Below are positions 18,115 to 29,093 of a stretch of DNA of 64,000 nucleotides, piece after piece (within the stretch, counting starts at the first letter, position 1; each line of letters begins with the position of its first letter). A program made the position numbers and the translations under genes. The stretch spans positions 2,975,766 through 3,039,765 of the forward strand of contig NZ_KI912268.1 of the NCBI RefSeq assembly GCF_000242615.2, given 5' to 3'. The notes beneath the pieces were generated by a model. That model was not told the origin of the DNA. It saw nothing but the letters and a program-made list of their open reading frames with translations, and did no database searches. The stretch is from Holophaga foetida DSM 6591. Its GTDB lineage: Bacteria > Acidobacteriota > Holophagae > Holophagales > Holophagaceae.

Positions 18115-19290
18115 ATGCTTCGCGTCCCCTACGCCCCTCTTCCTCTCAGTATCGCCCGGGCCTTCCTGGGGGGCCGCTCCTTCATCGATCAGGAAGCGCT
18201 GCATATCGCGGACATGGAGCAGGCCCACGACTTCGCCCTGCACTACGGCTATGATCTGGCCATCCCCCACCAGCGGGAGCATGTGGTGAAGGTCTTCGAG
18301 GATGCCCTGTCCTTTACGGAGGAGGTGATCCTGGAGGGGGTGGATATCGGGATCCCCAAGGAGTTCTTCGAGCTCCAGGACCCGGCGGAGCTCCTGGTCT
18401 GGGCCTCCCGCAGGCCCCGGGATCTGCGGGCCCGCTGGGCATGCGCCATCCTGCGGGTGATGCATACCCTGGTGCATGTGGACAACAACCTCTACCTGCG
18501 TTTCCTCCCGGAGATCCAGCAGCAGGTCTTCGATCGCTACGAGCACTACCTGGTGCCTGGGGAGAGCGGGAAATGGAAGCTCAAGGGCCAGTATGAGGTG
18601 CCCCTCCTGGCCTTCCGCCGCAAGGAGAACAAGGATCGGGTTTCCATGCTCCTCAAGCTCCTGCATAAGCCGGAGAATGTGGCGGAGACGGTCTATGACC
18701 TCATCGGGCTCCGCTTCGTGGCCGAGGACCTTCTCGGGGGGCTGATGGTGATCCGCTTCCTGCTGGACCACCACGTGATCATGCCCCACCACCTCAAGGT
18801 GGGGCGTACCCGGAACCTCATGGTGGACCTGACGGCTCTGGACCGCTGGATCTCCAAGATGCCAAGCGACTTCGATATCGGAATCCTCTCTCTGGAGGAG
18901 CGGGCCAGGATCTCCGAATCCCTCACGCTCAAGAAGGGACGTCCAGCAACTAACCCTTTTTCAGCCAGTAGTTACTCTGCCCTTCAGTTCACGACCACCA
19001 CCCTGATCCGCCTCCCTGGCCCCGCCGTAACCGCCCTTGAGCGGGTGCAGGCCCGACTTCTTGCTATGGGGAAACCGGAAATAGGTGATCTTCTTCGCAT
19101 TCCGGAGTTGATCCAGGAGCAGGAGGAGTATACTTTTTTCTTCGCACACGAAGTTCAAATCATGGAACGCACAGGGTTCGAGGGAATAGCTTCTGGGCCG
19201 GCCTCCCACGCAGAATATAAGCAGCGCCAGCGTGAAGCGGCCAGGACCCGAGTTTTGCAAGGCATCATGACGCAGGAGGGCTCATGCTGA
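18115..19290 (+). CDS. TIGR04552-like conserved protein, possibly with a RelA/SpoT-like fold
   Basis: A 391-aa soluble protein. I recall similar proteins in deltaproteobacteria and acidobacteria under a family with no assigned function; that recollection is not a search result. Residues about 200-245 (ETVYDLIGLRFVAEDLLGG) resemble the Asp-hxGhR core strand of RelA/SpoT-type nucleotidyltransferases, and nearby Lys/Arg-rich strands (RRKENKDR, HLKVGRTRN) could bind phosphates. ATG 18115 with an AAGG site is preferred over TTG 18109. It overlaps the next STAS gene by seven bases, so it is probably part of the same regulatory operon. The RelA-like reading is an inference. Confidence 0.55.
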   Translation: MLRVPYAPLPLSIARAFLGGRSFIDQEALHIADMEQAHDFALHYGYDLAIPHQREHVVKVFEDALSFTEEVILEGVDIGIPKEFFELQDPAELLVWASRRPRDLRARWACAILRVMHTLVHVDNNLYLRFLPEIQQQVFDRYEHYLVPGESGKWKLKGQYEVPLLAFRRKENKDRVSMLLKLLHKPENVAETVYDLIGLRFVAEDLLGGLMVIRFLLDHHVIMPHHLKVGRTRNLMVDLTALDRWISKMPSDFDIGILSLEERARISESLTLKKGRPATNPFSASSYSALQFTTTTLIRLPGPAVTALERVQARLLAMGKPEIGDLLRIPELIQEQEEYTFFFAHEVQIMERTGFEGIASGPASHAEYKQRQREAARTRVLQGIMTQEGSC

Positions 19291-19622
19291 ACATCCAGAC
19301 CCGCCAGGAAGGGAACGCCTCGGTGGTCACTATCCAGGGCAAGGTCAACTTCGAGGTTACGGCCCAATTGCGGGACGTGATCCGGGACACCGTGACCACC
19401 CTGCTGCCAAAGCTGTTGGTGATCAACCTCGAAGGGGTCAGCTTCATTGATTCCTCCGGGCTCGGCCTCCTGGTCGCCGCCCGCAACAGTGTCGACAAGA
19501 ACAGCGGCAAGCTGCACCTCTGTGGCCTGCCCCCTCAGGTGAAGAAGACCTTCGATCAGACAAACCTGACGAACTACTTCTCCATCTTCGCCACTGAGCA
19601 GGACGCCCTCCGGGGAGCCTGA
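19284..19622 (+). CDS. STAS-domain anti-sigma factor antagonist
   Basis: A 112-aa single-domain protein of the SpoIIAA/RsbV family. The hallmark phosphorylated Ser lies in SFIDSSGLGLLVAARN. Such proteins bind an anti-sigma kinase when unphosphorylated and so release a partner sigma factor. It overlaps the upstream gene and is followed directly by a SpoIIE-type phosphatase, which would dephosphorylate this serine. No anti-sigma kinase is in the window. Confidence 0.9.
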   Translation: MLNIQTRQEGNASVVTIQGKVNFEVTAQLRDVIRDTVTTLLPKLLVINLEGVSFIDSSGLGLLVAARNSVDKNSGKLHLCGLPPQVKKTFDQTNLTNYFSIFATEQDALRGA

Positions 19623-20749
19623 GGTGCAAAAGGGCCTGGTGCTGGTTGTAGATGATGAGGCCCCCATCCGGGATATCCTCAGCTTCTATCTGAAACGGGC
19701 CGGCTATCAGGTCCTGTTGGCGGAGAATGGACGCCAGGCTCTGGAGGAGATGGCCAAGCTTCAACCGGACCTGATCATTTCCGACCTTCGCATGCCGGAA
19801 CTGGCCGGGGACGAGTTCTGCCAGATTGTGAAGGGCAACCCCGCCACCCGGGATATCTACTTCGTGCTCGTCTCCGCCATGGATGGATCCGCCTCCCGAA
19901 TCGGGGGGCTGAACCTGGGCGCGGACGATATGATCGCCAAGCCATTCCATGCCCAGGAGGTGATGGCCAAGGTGGCTTCCGCCTTCCGCATCATCGAGAT
20001 GCAGAAGGAGATCAAGCGCCAGAATCAGGTTCTGGTCCGCTTCCAGGAACGAATGACCGCTGAGTTGAACCTGGCGGCCAAGCTCCAGATGGGCCTCCTG
20101 CCAGAGGCACCCGGTGAGGTATCCTGCGTCCACTACCATCACCGCTACCTGCCAGCTGAAGGGATCGGTGGCGACATCTACTCCATCCTCCCCATGCCCG
20201 GTGGAGGGGTGGCCATCATGATCGCTGATGTGAGCGGGCATGGCGTGACCGCCGCCTTGATCTCGGCCATGGTCAAGACCAGCTTCGGCAACCAGATCCA
20301 CCTTTCCGACAGTCCCCGCATCTGGGCGGAGCGCATGAATCGGGATCTGGTGCGCAGCACCCTAGAGGAACAGTTCGCCACGGCCTTCCTGGCCTACCTG
20401 GATCCGGCCAGCCATCAGCTCCGCTACGTGGTGGCTGGGCACGAACCCGCCTTCCGCATTCCCGCCGGGACCCCGAAGTCCCCCGAGGCCCTGCACGGGA
20501 AGGGTTTCATGCTGGGGATCGACGAATCTCTCCCCTTCGATGAACTGAGCGCTCCCTTCGAGCCAGGGGATCGCATCATCCTCTACACGGATGGTCTGGT
20601 GGAGGTGGAGCGGGAGGATCGGCAGTTCCTGGGCAACGATGGCCTTCTGGGTTACTGTGCTGACCTGCCTCAGGATGGCGAGGCCGCTGTGGGACACCTC
20701 CTGGAGCAGGCTCGCGCCTTCCACAGTCCCAACCCCTTCGTGGATGACG

Positions 20750-22706
<1,957 letters not shown>

Positions 22707-22753
22707 TCAGATTAGCATCCTCCGCCCCGGGCTGGACCCCGGCGGGCCTTTCA

Positions 22754-22906
22754 CAGCGTCGGCACTTCCCTGGGGCCCAGGCCCACGAAGTGCATGCCGG
22801 TCTTGGCGGCGGCGTTCATGAGGGCATAGCTCACGTTGTTCCGGGTATCTCCACAGAAGACCAGCTTGAGGTGATTCAGGGGTTTATCGCAGTGCTCCTC
22901 CAGGGG
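22754..22906 (-). pseudogene. Ornithine carbamoyltransferase fragment
   Basis: A 48-residue stretch on the minus strand reads LNHLKLVFCGDTRNNVSYAL and then MNAAAKTGMHFVGLGPRE. This matches the start of the ornithine-binding half of ornithine carbamoyltransferase, with its conserved GDxRNNV segment. The rest of the about 330-aa enzyme is missing on both sides. It lies in a 385-base gap (22689-23073) that otherwise holds no gene, at the left edge of a region that looks foreign. It is most likely a deletion or insertion remnant. Confidence 0.65.
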
Positions 22907-23073
22907 CGAGCGGCGCGAAGGATGCTTCTGAACCAGTGGCTCACAGGGGTGGGCCGTACCATTTCGGAGGAAGCATGACCGGTTGGACATTTTTGATCTG
23001 AATCTTTTTTTTGTGTGGGCCTGCTCGCTAGACTTGTTTCCAGTTATCAACGGCAAGTGAAGAAAGAGGCATC

Positions 23074-23688
23074 ATGAAAAAGACTGCAATGGTATTGGCT
23101 GTGGCAACCTTGGGTTTGATGGGCAACGAAGCGCTGGCGCAGCAGCAAAGTCCGTGGCTGGTGCGCGCGCATGCCGTCTACCTCGATCCGGCCGACAAAT
23201 CCGAGTCGATCGCTGGCGTCGGCGCCTCCGACCGTCTGCATGTGGAAAGCCGGACCATTCCGGGAGTGGACGTCTCTTACTTTTTTACGCCCCATCTCGC
23301 GGCGGAGTTGAGCCTCACCTATTCGCAAAAGCATGATGTGAAACTGGACGGCACCAAGATCGGCAGCTTCAAGCACCTGCCGCTGACCCTGATGCTGCAA
23401 TACCATTTCGCGCCCAAAGCGACCCTCGATCCCTACCTCGGCGTCGGCGTCAATTACACCCGCATCTCGAGCGTGAAATTGCTGGGCGGCTCGGCCGATC
23501 TGGAAAACGACAGCTGGGGCGGTGCGCTGCAGGCTGGCGTCGACTACAAGATCGACAAGAACTGGTCGCTCAACTTCGACATTAAAAAAGTGCAGATCCG
23601 CAGCGATGGATATATCGGTGGCGCCAAGTTCAGCCAGATCAAGATCGATCCCCTGCTGATAGGGGTCGGCGTCGGATACCGCTTTTAA
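23074..23688 (+). CDS. OmpW-family outer-membrane protein
   Basis: A 204-aa protein with a Sec signal peptide (MKKTAMVLAVATLGLMGNEALAQ would be cleaved after ALA). The mature part fits the eight-stranded OmpW barrel: PWLVRAHAVYLDP near the start, YFFTPHLAAELSLTY, HLPLTLMLQYHF, YLGVGVNYTRI and a final aromatic residue in GVGVGYRF. OmpW proteins form small hydrophobic-channel porins. The ribosome site is AAAGAGG. Its codon use and close match to the proteobacterial form of the family suggest transfer. No partner genes are adjacent. Confidence 0.88.
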   Translation: MKKTAMVLAVATLGLMGNEALAQQQSPWLVRAHAVYLDPADKSESIAGVGASDRLHVESRTIPGVDVSYFFTPHLAAELSLTYSQKHDVKLDGTKIGSFKHLPLTLMLQYHFAPKATLDPYLGVGVNYTRISSVKLLGGSADLENDSWGGALQAGVDYKIDKNWSLNFDIKKVQIRSDGYIGGAKFSQIKIDPLLIGVGVGYRF

Positions 23689-24068
23689 ATCGGCAAAGTC
23701 GCCAGCCTGCGTTTACACGACTTCCTGCGGCAGCCTGTGTGGGAAGTCGTGAAACGGGAGCGGAGGTGTGGCGGTACCATGAGCCTGACACTGTTTTCCT
23801 TGGATTGGCGTCATGCGCGCCATCCCCGCCATTCTGGCCCTGCTTGGCTCAGTGCTGCGTGGAAGCTGAAGTGCCAAACGTCCCCGGAAGGATGCCCTCC
23901 ACCGCACTCCCCGATTCCCCGTGGTCGGATCCTTGGTTCCGGAGGAATCGCTCCGGTAGACCTTGCCTCCGTCCAGGTCCGAAACCCAGTAACTTTCGCC
24001 CCGAATGACTAGAACTGATTAATCGAGTGATGTGAGTGGCTATCACCCGTATTTAAATCAATTTCATC
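23689..24068. other. Gene-free interval after the OmpW gene, with one hairpin
   Basis: This 380-base stretch has only short open frames with no recognisable product. An inverted repeat CACGACTTCC (23716-23725) / GGAAGTCGTG (23742-23751) with a 16-base loop follows the OmpW stop by about 30 bases and may help end its transcription. The right half becomes AT-rich toward the ankyrin gene stop. I see no other feature. Confidence 0.5.
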
Positions 24069-25982
24069 CTATTTCTTTTTCAAATGTATCTTTTCGTCGA
24101 TGACCAAGCTTTCTTTTTCCATTCGCCATTTTTGGGAAACGGGCGGTCTGTCTGAGGGGTCGAAAATGATTAAATCATTGTTGACCGTGTATTTGCCTTT
24201 GAATGCTGCAATGACTGGTTTCACGGATCCGGCAGGCATCGTCTTCAACACTGCCGGCGTCAATTGCGAAACGAATTCGAAAGTGTTGTCCTTCTTGAAG
24301 ACGTATTTCCACACCACCTGCGGCATGCCCTCCTGATAGCCCTGCCACGTGCCCAGCAACGTGCCCACCGTGACCTGCTTCCTGACGATGGGGCCATCCG
24401 GTACGGCGCCGCGCTCTGACAAGGTCGAGAGGCTCGACTTGTTGTTGGAACGATTCGCATAACTCATGACGGTTTCGCCCGCACCGTTTTTCTTCTTGAT
24501 GTCGGCACCCTTTTTTGTGAGCAGTGCCACCAGCTTCGCATTGCCCGCGCCAGCCGCCAGCATCAGGGCCGTCTCTCCCCTGTCGTTCACCATATCGAGC
24601 TTGGCACCTTTACTGATCAACAAAGCTGCGCGTTCGTAGCCTTGTGATGTGTCCGACTGCTGCGCCGCTGCCATCAGCGCCGTGCGTCCGTTTGCACTCT
24701 GAAAGTTAACGTTGCCATTCCTGGACAAGAGCGTCTCCATGATGGCGAGATTTTTCCTGTGTTTGAATGGATCGGGGTTCGACGCGGCGTACACCAGCGG
24801 CGTCACAAGCACATTGACTGGCGATTTCGTGTTGATGGCAGCGCCGCCATCGATCAGAACCTTCACCATTTCTTCGTCCGCCTGATACACGGCGACTATG
24901 AGCGGTGTCGCGCCGCTCTTGTCGAAAATGTCCACCTTGGCTTTGCGCTGAATCAGCAACTTGGCCGCGTCGATCTGGTGGGCGATGGCCGTAGCGTGCA
25001 GCGGCGTGTCGCCCATCGCCACGCTCTTGAGGTCAATCGTTGCGCCATTGTCGAGCAGCAGCCGGATTGCATCGACAGCGCCGAAGCGCGCGGCCAGGTG
25101 CAACGCTGAATAGCCGCCTCCTTTCGGCATGAGCTTCTGGAGATCCAGCTGGGGCTTGAACGTAATGAATTTTTCCATGAATCTCACACCGGCTTCTCGA
25201 TGCTTGCCGTTCGGCCCCATTTGCGGGATGAGCGTCATGAGTGGTGTGTGCCCGCCCTGATCCACCTGATTGATGTTCGCCCCATTGGCGACAAGGTAAT
25301 CCAGCACGTTATATTCCTTGTGAAGCGCAGTTGTTATCAGCACGGACTGTCCGAAATTGTTCGTAATGTTGATCTTGGCGCCGTGCTTGTACAGCAGATT
25401 CAGCGACGCCAGATTTCCCCATTCCGCAATAAACCAGAGTGGTGTCAGGCCATCCTTAGTCTGTGCGTCAACCTCAATGCCCTTGCCCTGCGTCAGCAAT
25501 ACCTCGATAGCCTTGTCGTGATTCCGCTGTGCTGCCTTGATGAGAGCGGTGTTCCCCTGCAACTCCGGCGCGTTGTCGACCCTGTCGCGCGCATTCACCT
25601 TGGCACCCCGTTGCAGCAACAGACCCACGATTTCCGCCTGTCCCATATGCGCACTCTGAATCAGAGGCGTACGCTCCCAGTCACTAAAATCGTCGTACAA
25701 CACACCCCGCTTGTTCACATCCAGCCTCGGCGACTGAAGCAGCAGCTTTGCAATGCCTTCCCGCTTGTTGCGCAATGCCCAGAGTAACATCGTGTCTCTG
25801 TCGTAAATGGCATTGACATCCGCGCCACTGGCAATCGCTGCCTTGGCGCGTGCGGTGTCGTCCCGCGAGATGGCCTGATACAGCTCGGGCTTCGGCCCAT
25901 CGCCTTTCGCATCCAGTGCCAGAGAAGTGCAACACATCAAAAATAGCAATACCAATCTTTGAAAGCATTTGTTTCTTCTCAC
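24069..25982 (-). CDS. Secreted ankyrin-repeat protein
   Basis: A 637-aa protein. A signal peptide with a Cys-Cys at its end (LVLLFLMCCTSLALDAKG) suggests export, possibly as a lipoprotein. About ten ankyrin repeats fill residues about 35-515, with typical G-TPL-AA and LL--GA patterns (GNTALIKAAQRNH, GYSALHLAARFG). The last about 110 residues form a separate domain with the strands LLGTWQGYQEGMPQVVWKY and YTVNNDLIIFD, reminiscent of a lipocalin-like barrel. Start GTG 25982 has AGGAG upstream. Base composition is lower in GC than its neighbours. A protein-protein binding role is likely; the partner is unknown. Confidence 0.85.
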   Translation of the reverse strand: MRRNKCFQRLVLLFLMCCTSLALDAKGDGPKPELYQAISRDDTARAKAAIASGADVNAIYDRDTMLLWALRNKREGIAKLLLQSPRLDVNKRGVLYDDFSDWERTPLIQSAHMGQAEIVGLLLQRGAKVNARDRVDNAPELQGNTALIKAAQRNHDKAIEVLLTQGKGIEVDAQTKDGLTPLWFIAEWGNLASLNLLYKHGAKINITNNFGQSVLITTALHKEYNVLDYLVANGANINQVDQGGHTPLMTLIPQMGPNGKHREAGVRFMEKFITFKPQLDLQKLMPKGGGYSALHLAARFGAVDAIRLLLDNGATIDLKSVAMGDTPLHATAIAHQIDAAKLLIQRKAKVDIFDKSGATPLIVAVYQADEEMVKVLIDGGAAINTKSPVNVLVTPLVYAASNPDPFKHRKNLAIMETLLSRNGNVNFQSANGRTALMAAAQQSDTSQGYERAALLISKGAKLDMVNDRGETALMLAAGAGNAKLVALLTKKGADIKKKNGAGETVMSYANRSNNKSSLSTLSERGAVPDGPIVRKQVTVGTLLGTWQGYQEGMPQVVWKYVFKKDNTFEFVSQLTPAVLKTMPAGSVKPVIAAFKGKYTVNNDLIIFDPSDRPPVSQKWRMEKESLVIDEKIHLKKK

Positions 25983-26006
25983 TCTGCTCTCCTAACATGT
26001 TTGATG

Positions 26007-26035
26007 TATATAATGACTGTAAAAATATTTTGCAA
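26007..26035 (-). promoter_or_regulatory. Sigma-70 promoter of the ankyrin gene
   Basis: On the minus strand TTGCAA (26030-26035) and TATATA (26007-26012) are spaced exactly 17 bases apart, about 25 bases before the GTG start. Such a near-consensus, AT-rich promoter is unlike the GC-rich host context and supports foreign origin. Confidence 0.65.
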
Positions 26036-26230
26036 TAATAATTATTAATTAACCCCAAGGCCACCGCATAATGAGGTTATTAGATCGAAGTCATCTGTCC
26101 ATTGTGAGGGAATCCAAGCAAAGCAGCCATACGATAATCCGGCTACCCGGATAGACGGATGCTCCCCAGCAATGCCCATAAAGGCCTTGCCCACCCCTTT
26201 CGTCGTAATGTCCTAGTTATCCTCTCGTCC

Positions 26231-27376
26231 CTAATTGCCCACGTTCAGGTGCACTACCTTTGCGGGCGGGAAGCCGTTGAAGAAGGTGCTGGAGGCGTGG
26301 CTGTAGGCGCCCATGTTCTCGCTATAGACGAGATCGCCCAGTTCCAACTCCGGCAGTTCTTCCGTCAGGGAGATGGTGTCCAGGGCGTCACAGGTGGGGC
26401 CGAAAACGGCGCAGATCTGGGTGGGGCCTTCCTTGATGGCCTTCACGGGGTAGTGGCAGTGGTCGAAGATCACGCCGGAGTAGGTGTGATAGACCCCATC
26501 GTTGATGTAGTAGCAGCGCCGTCCGTCCCGGTCAGCCTTGCTGATGACCTCGGCCACCAGGGTCACTGCGGAGGCCACCATGAAGCGGCCGGGTTCCGCC
26601 AGGATCTGGACATCCTCGGGGAAGAGGCGCTCGATCTCAGCGTTGACGACCTTGGCGCACTCCCGCAAGGGCTGGACGTTCTCGTCGTAGGGGGCCGGGA
26701 AGCCACCGCCGATATCCAGGAGGTTCATCTTGGTGTAGCCCCGGCGACGGGACTCCTTGAAGATGTCCGCCGCCAGATTGAGGGCTACGGCGTAGTTCTG
26801 GAAGTTCGTGGTCTGGCTCCCCACGTGGAAGCTCAGGCCCTCCACGGTGAGGCCAGCCTCTTCGGATGCCTCGATGAGATCCATGGCCTCGCTGGGATCG
26901 GCTCCGAACTTGGAGGAGAGTTCCACCATGGCGCCCAGGTTGGGCACCTTGAGGCGTAGCACCATGCCTACGCTGGGGGCGTGCTTCTGGATCTTCCGGA
27001 CCTCCTCGAAGTTGTCGTAGGTCACCAGGGGCTTGTACTGGTCCAGCTCCTTGAGAGTGGGAATGGCCTTCACCGGGTTGGCGTAGATGATCTTGTCCCA
27101 GATGAAGTCCTGGCGCTCCTGGTCCGGCAGGTCCTTGATGTTCTCATGGACCAGCTGGAACTCGGGGAAGGAGGCCACATCGAAGCTGGCCCCCGCCTGA
27201 TAGAAGGTGCGGATGATGGCCGGGTGGGGATTGGCCTTCACGGCGTAGTAGGGCTGCACCCGTGGCATCCACTCCCGGAACTCCGCCAGGTTCTGCCGCA
27301 GCCGCTCATGGTCGATGATGACCAGGGGGGTTCCGTGCTCCTGAGCCAGCCGCGAAAGCAGCGCCTTGTCGACCAT
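26231..27376 (-). CDS. Ornithine/lysine decarboxylase, PLP fold type III
   Basis: A 381-aa enzyme of the eukaryotic-type ODC family that removes CO2 from ornithine (or lysine) to give putrescine (or cadaverine). The PLP lysine is in PYYAVKANPHP, the His stacked on PLP is in SFHVGSQTT, the Gly-rich phosphate loop is DIGGGFP and the active-site Cys is in GPTCDALDT. ATG 27376 has GGAG eight bases upstream; TTG 27388 is less likely. It is transcribed after homospermidine synthase, which would use the putrescine, so ornithine is the probable substrate. Lysine decarboxylase activity is possible. Confidence 0.88.
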   Translation of the reverse strand: MVDKALLSRLAQEHGTPLVIIDHERLRQNLAEFREWMPRVQPYYAVKANPHPAIIRTFYQAGASFDVASFPEFQLVHENIKDLPDQERQDFIWDKIIYANPVKAIPTLKELDQYKPLVTYDNFEEVRKIQKHAPSVGMVLRLKVPNLGAMVELSSKFGADPSEAMDLIEASEEAGLTVEGLSFHVGSQTTNFQNYAVALNLAADIFKESRRRGYTKMNLLDIGGGFPAPYDENVQPLRECAKVVNAEIERLFPEDVQILAEPGRFMVASAVTLVAEVISKADRDGRRCYYINDGVYHTYSGVIFDHCHYPVKAIKEGPTQICAVFGPTCDALDTISLTEELPELELGDLVYSENMGAYSHASSTFFNGFPPAKVVHLNVGN

Positions 27377-27396
27377 TCCGTACTCCAAAAGATGAA

Positions 27397-27496
27397 TTCC
27401 ACCACAAAGGCACTAAGACACGAAGGAGACACGAAGAAATGAAAGAGGCTGTTCTTTCTTTTGCTTTTCTTCGTGCCTTGGTGACTTCGTGGTGGA
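27397..27496. repeat. Imperfect 29-bp inverted repeat between polyamine genes
   Basis: 27397-27425 (TTCCACCACAAAGGCACTAA and on) is complementary to 27468-27496 with about four mismatches in 29 bases, separated by 42 bases. It fills the gap between the decarboxylase and homospermidine synthase genes. It could fold into a long mRNA hairpin or be a small non-autonomous palindromic element. Terminal target duplications are not evident. Confidence 0.6.
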
Positions 27497-27506
27497 AGTG
27501 CTTTTT

Positions 27507-28967
27507 TCAGTTCCCGTCGTTCGTCACGAGGAAGTTCTTGAACTGCCAGGGATCTTCCGTATCCAGGTCCGTCTTGCTCCAGCCCTGGAAGAGGTTGTTC
27601 TGGTGCTTCAGGGGGGTCCAGTCGGCAGCCGTGGAGATGCAGTTCCCCAGGTAGGGGTCGGCGATCTCGAGGATGTAGTCGTGGGGCAGGTCGTCGGGCA
27701 CCAGGACCCCCTTGGCAGGGTTCTCGAGCATCCAGGAGATGGCGGCCACCACGGAGATGGCCACCTGGACGGTGGTGGCGTTCTGGCCGGGTACCAGGCG
27801 ACGGGACTCCTCAATGCTCAGATCGCTGCCGGTCCACCAGGACTGGTAGGCGTGACCCATGAGAAGAGCGCCCAGGACATCGCTGCCGCTGGTGATCTCG
27901 TCGCCCATGATGCGCAGGTTGGACTGGAGCTCGTAGTCGTTGCCGCGCAGTTCCTGGAGGGAGGCGATGGCGGCGTCGCAGGGGCAGTAGGCGTAGTGGA
28001 CCGTGGGGCGGTAGACGGCCTGGCCGTTCTCCCAGACCGTGAGCCTGTCGGAGATGGTGAAGGCTTCACCGTGGCGCACGATCATGCCGTGGATGTTGTA
28101 GTCGGGCACCCAGGAGCGCACGAAGACGTTCATGCCCATCTTGGCCAGGCAGATCTGGTTCTGGGGGCCTTCGGTGTGCTGGTAGGCCAGGGCGGGGAGG
28201 GTCTTCTCGTGGGTGCCCCAGCCCATCTCGGCGGTGGTGGTGCCCTCCTCGCGGAAGCCCTCGATGCTCCAGGTGTTCACAAATTCGCCCACTTCCTTGG
28301 GCTTGTTGCCGATCTGGGTGTCGCGCTCGCTGCAATGGATGACCTTGACCCCCAGCTTCTGGGCCAGCTTGTTGAAGGTGCGGCTCTCGGTCAGGGCCTT
28401 GATCTCGGCGGCTTCCTCGCCCTGCACCAGGCCATCGGCCAGAAGCTTGGCGGCGATGTCCAGCAGGCCCCGCTTGGTCCAATGGGAGATGAGGCCGGGG
28501 TTGGCGCCATGCTCGATCACCGCCGAGGGGCCGGGCTTGGACCAGCCCGCCACCATGCGGCGGATGGCCATATGGCGGTGATAGAGGGTCTTGGAGGTGG
28601 GATGGGCTGTTTCCGCGCCCTCGTAGGGATCCCAGACTTCCACTGAGGTGTTGATGTAGAGCACTCCATGGTCGTGGCACCACTGGAGCAGCTCGCAGCA
28701 GTCGATGTTCCAGGCCAGATCGATGAGGAGGTCGCCTTCGCCGAGATACTTGGCCAGCTGGTGGGCCATATCTTCCCGGGTGATCTTCTCCTGGACGAAG
28801 GTCAGGCCCTTGGCAGTCCACTCGGCGAGGTCAGCATGCTTGGGTTCGAAGTCCACGAGCGTGATCTGCTGGGGTTTCACGTTCAGCAGGTCGAGGAAGA
28901 GGGGCAGGGTGCACTGCCCCACGGAACCGTAACCGATCCAGAGCACTTTTTTGTCGAATGCAACCAT
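27507..28967 (-). CDS. hss: Homospermidine synthase
   Basis: A 486-aa NAD-dependent enzyme that joins two putrescines, or putrescine and spermidine, into homospermidine. The nucleotide-binding loop is WIGYGSVGQ near residue 11, followed by an Asp in TLVDFEP. Conserved internal segments include NTSVEVWDPYEG, EHGANPGLISHW and TAEMGWGTHE. Length fits bacterial homospermidine synthases. The ribosome site is TAGGAGG. It precedes the ornithine decarboxylase gene with a 118-base gap, together forming a two-step route from ornithine to homospermidine. Confidence 0.93.
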   Translation of the reverse strand: MVAFDKKVLWIGYGSVGQCTLPLFLDLLNVKPQQITLVDFEPKHADLAEWTAKGLTFVQEKITREDMAHQLAKYLGEGDLLIDLAWNIDCCELLQWCHDHGVLYINTSVEVWDPYEGAETAHPTSKTLYHRHMAIRRMVAGWSKPGPSAVIEHGANPGLISHWTKRGLLDIAAKLLADGLVQGEEAAEIKALTESRTFNKLAQKLGVKVIHCSERDTQIGNKPKEVGEFVNTWSIEGFREEGTTTAEMGWGTHEKTLPALAYQHTEGPQNQICLAKMGMNVFVRSWVPDYNIHGMIVRHGEAFTISDRLTVWENGQAVYRPTVHYAYCPCDAAIASLQELRGNDYELQSNLRIMGDEITSGSDVLGALLMGHAYQSWWTGSDLSIEESRRLVPGQNATTVQVAISVVAAISWMLENPAKGVLVPDDLPHDYILEIADPYLGNCISTAADWTPLKHQNNLFQGWSKTDLDTEDPWQFKNFLVTNDGN

Positions 28968-29093
28968 GTGATCCTCCTATGGGTGTGTTGATTGTTGATT
29001 CAATCGCCAAAGATCATGCGTGCTGAGCTCTATCTGCCCATGGCGCCCAGGGGACGCCAATTGTGCGCTTCGATCATTTCGCGTTGTGGGGCG

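Larger units (their letters stand above)
22754..26230. other. Putative horizontally acquired segment
   Basis: Between serS and the decarboxylase gene the sequence changes character. It holds a truncated gene, an OmpW-like gene with proteobacterial flavour, a 380-base gene-free stretch, an AT-richer ankyrin gene and an AT-rich promoter. The neighbouring genes on both sides are strongly GC-rich housekeeping genes. I see no integrase, transposase or clear terminal repeats, so edges and mechanism are unknown. Confidence 0.5.

Noticed and set aside
23737..24012. A 91-codon frame after the OmpW gene
   Set aside because: It has no recognisable motif, no good ribosome site and lies in a stretch with several equally short frames.
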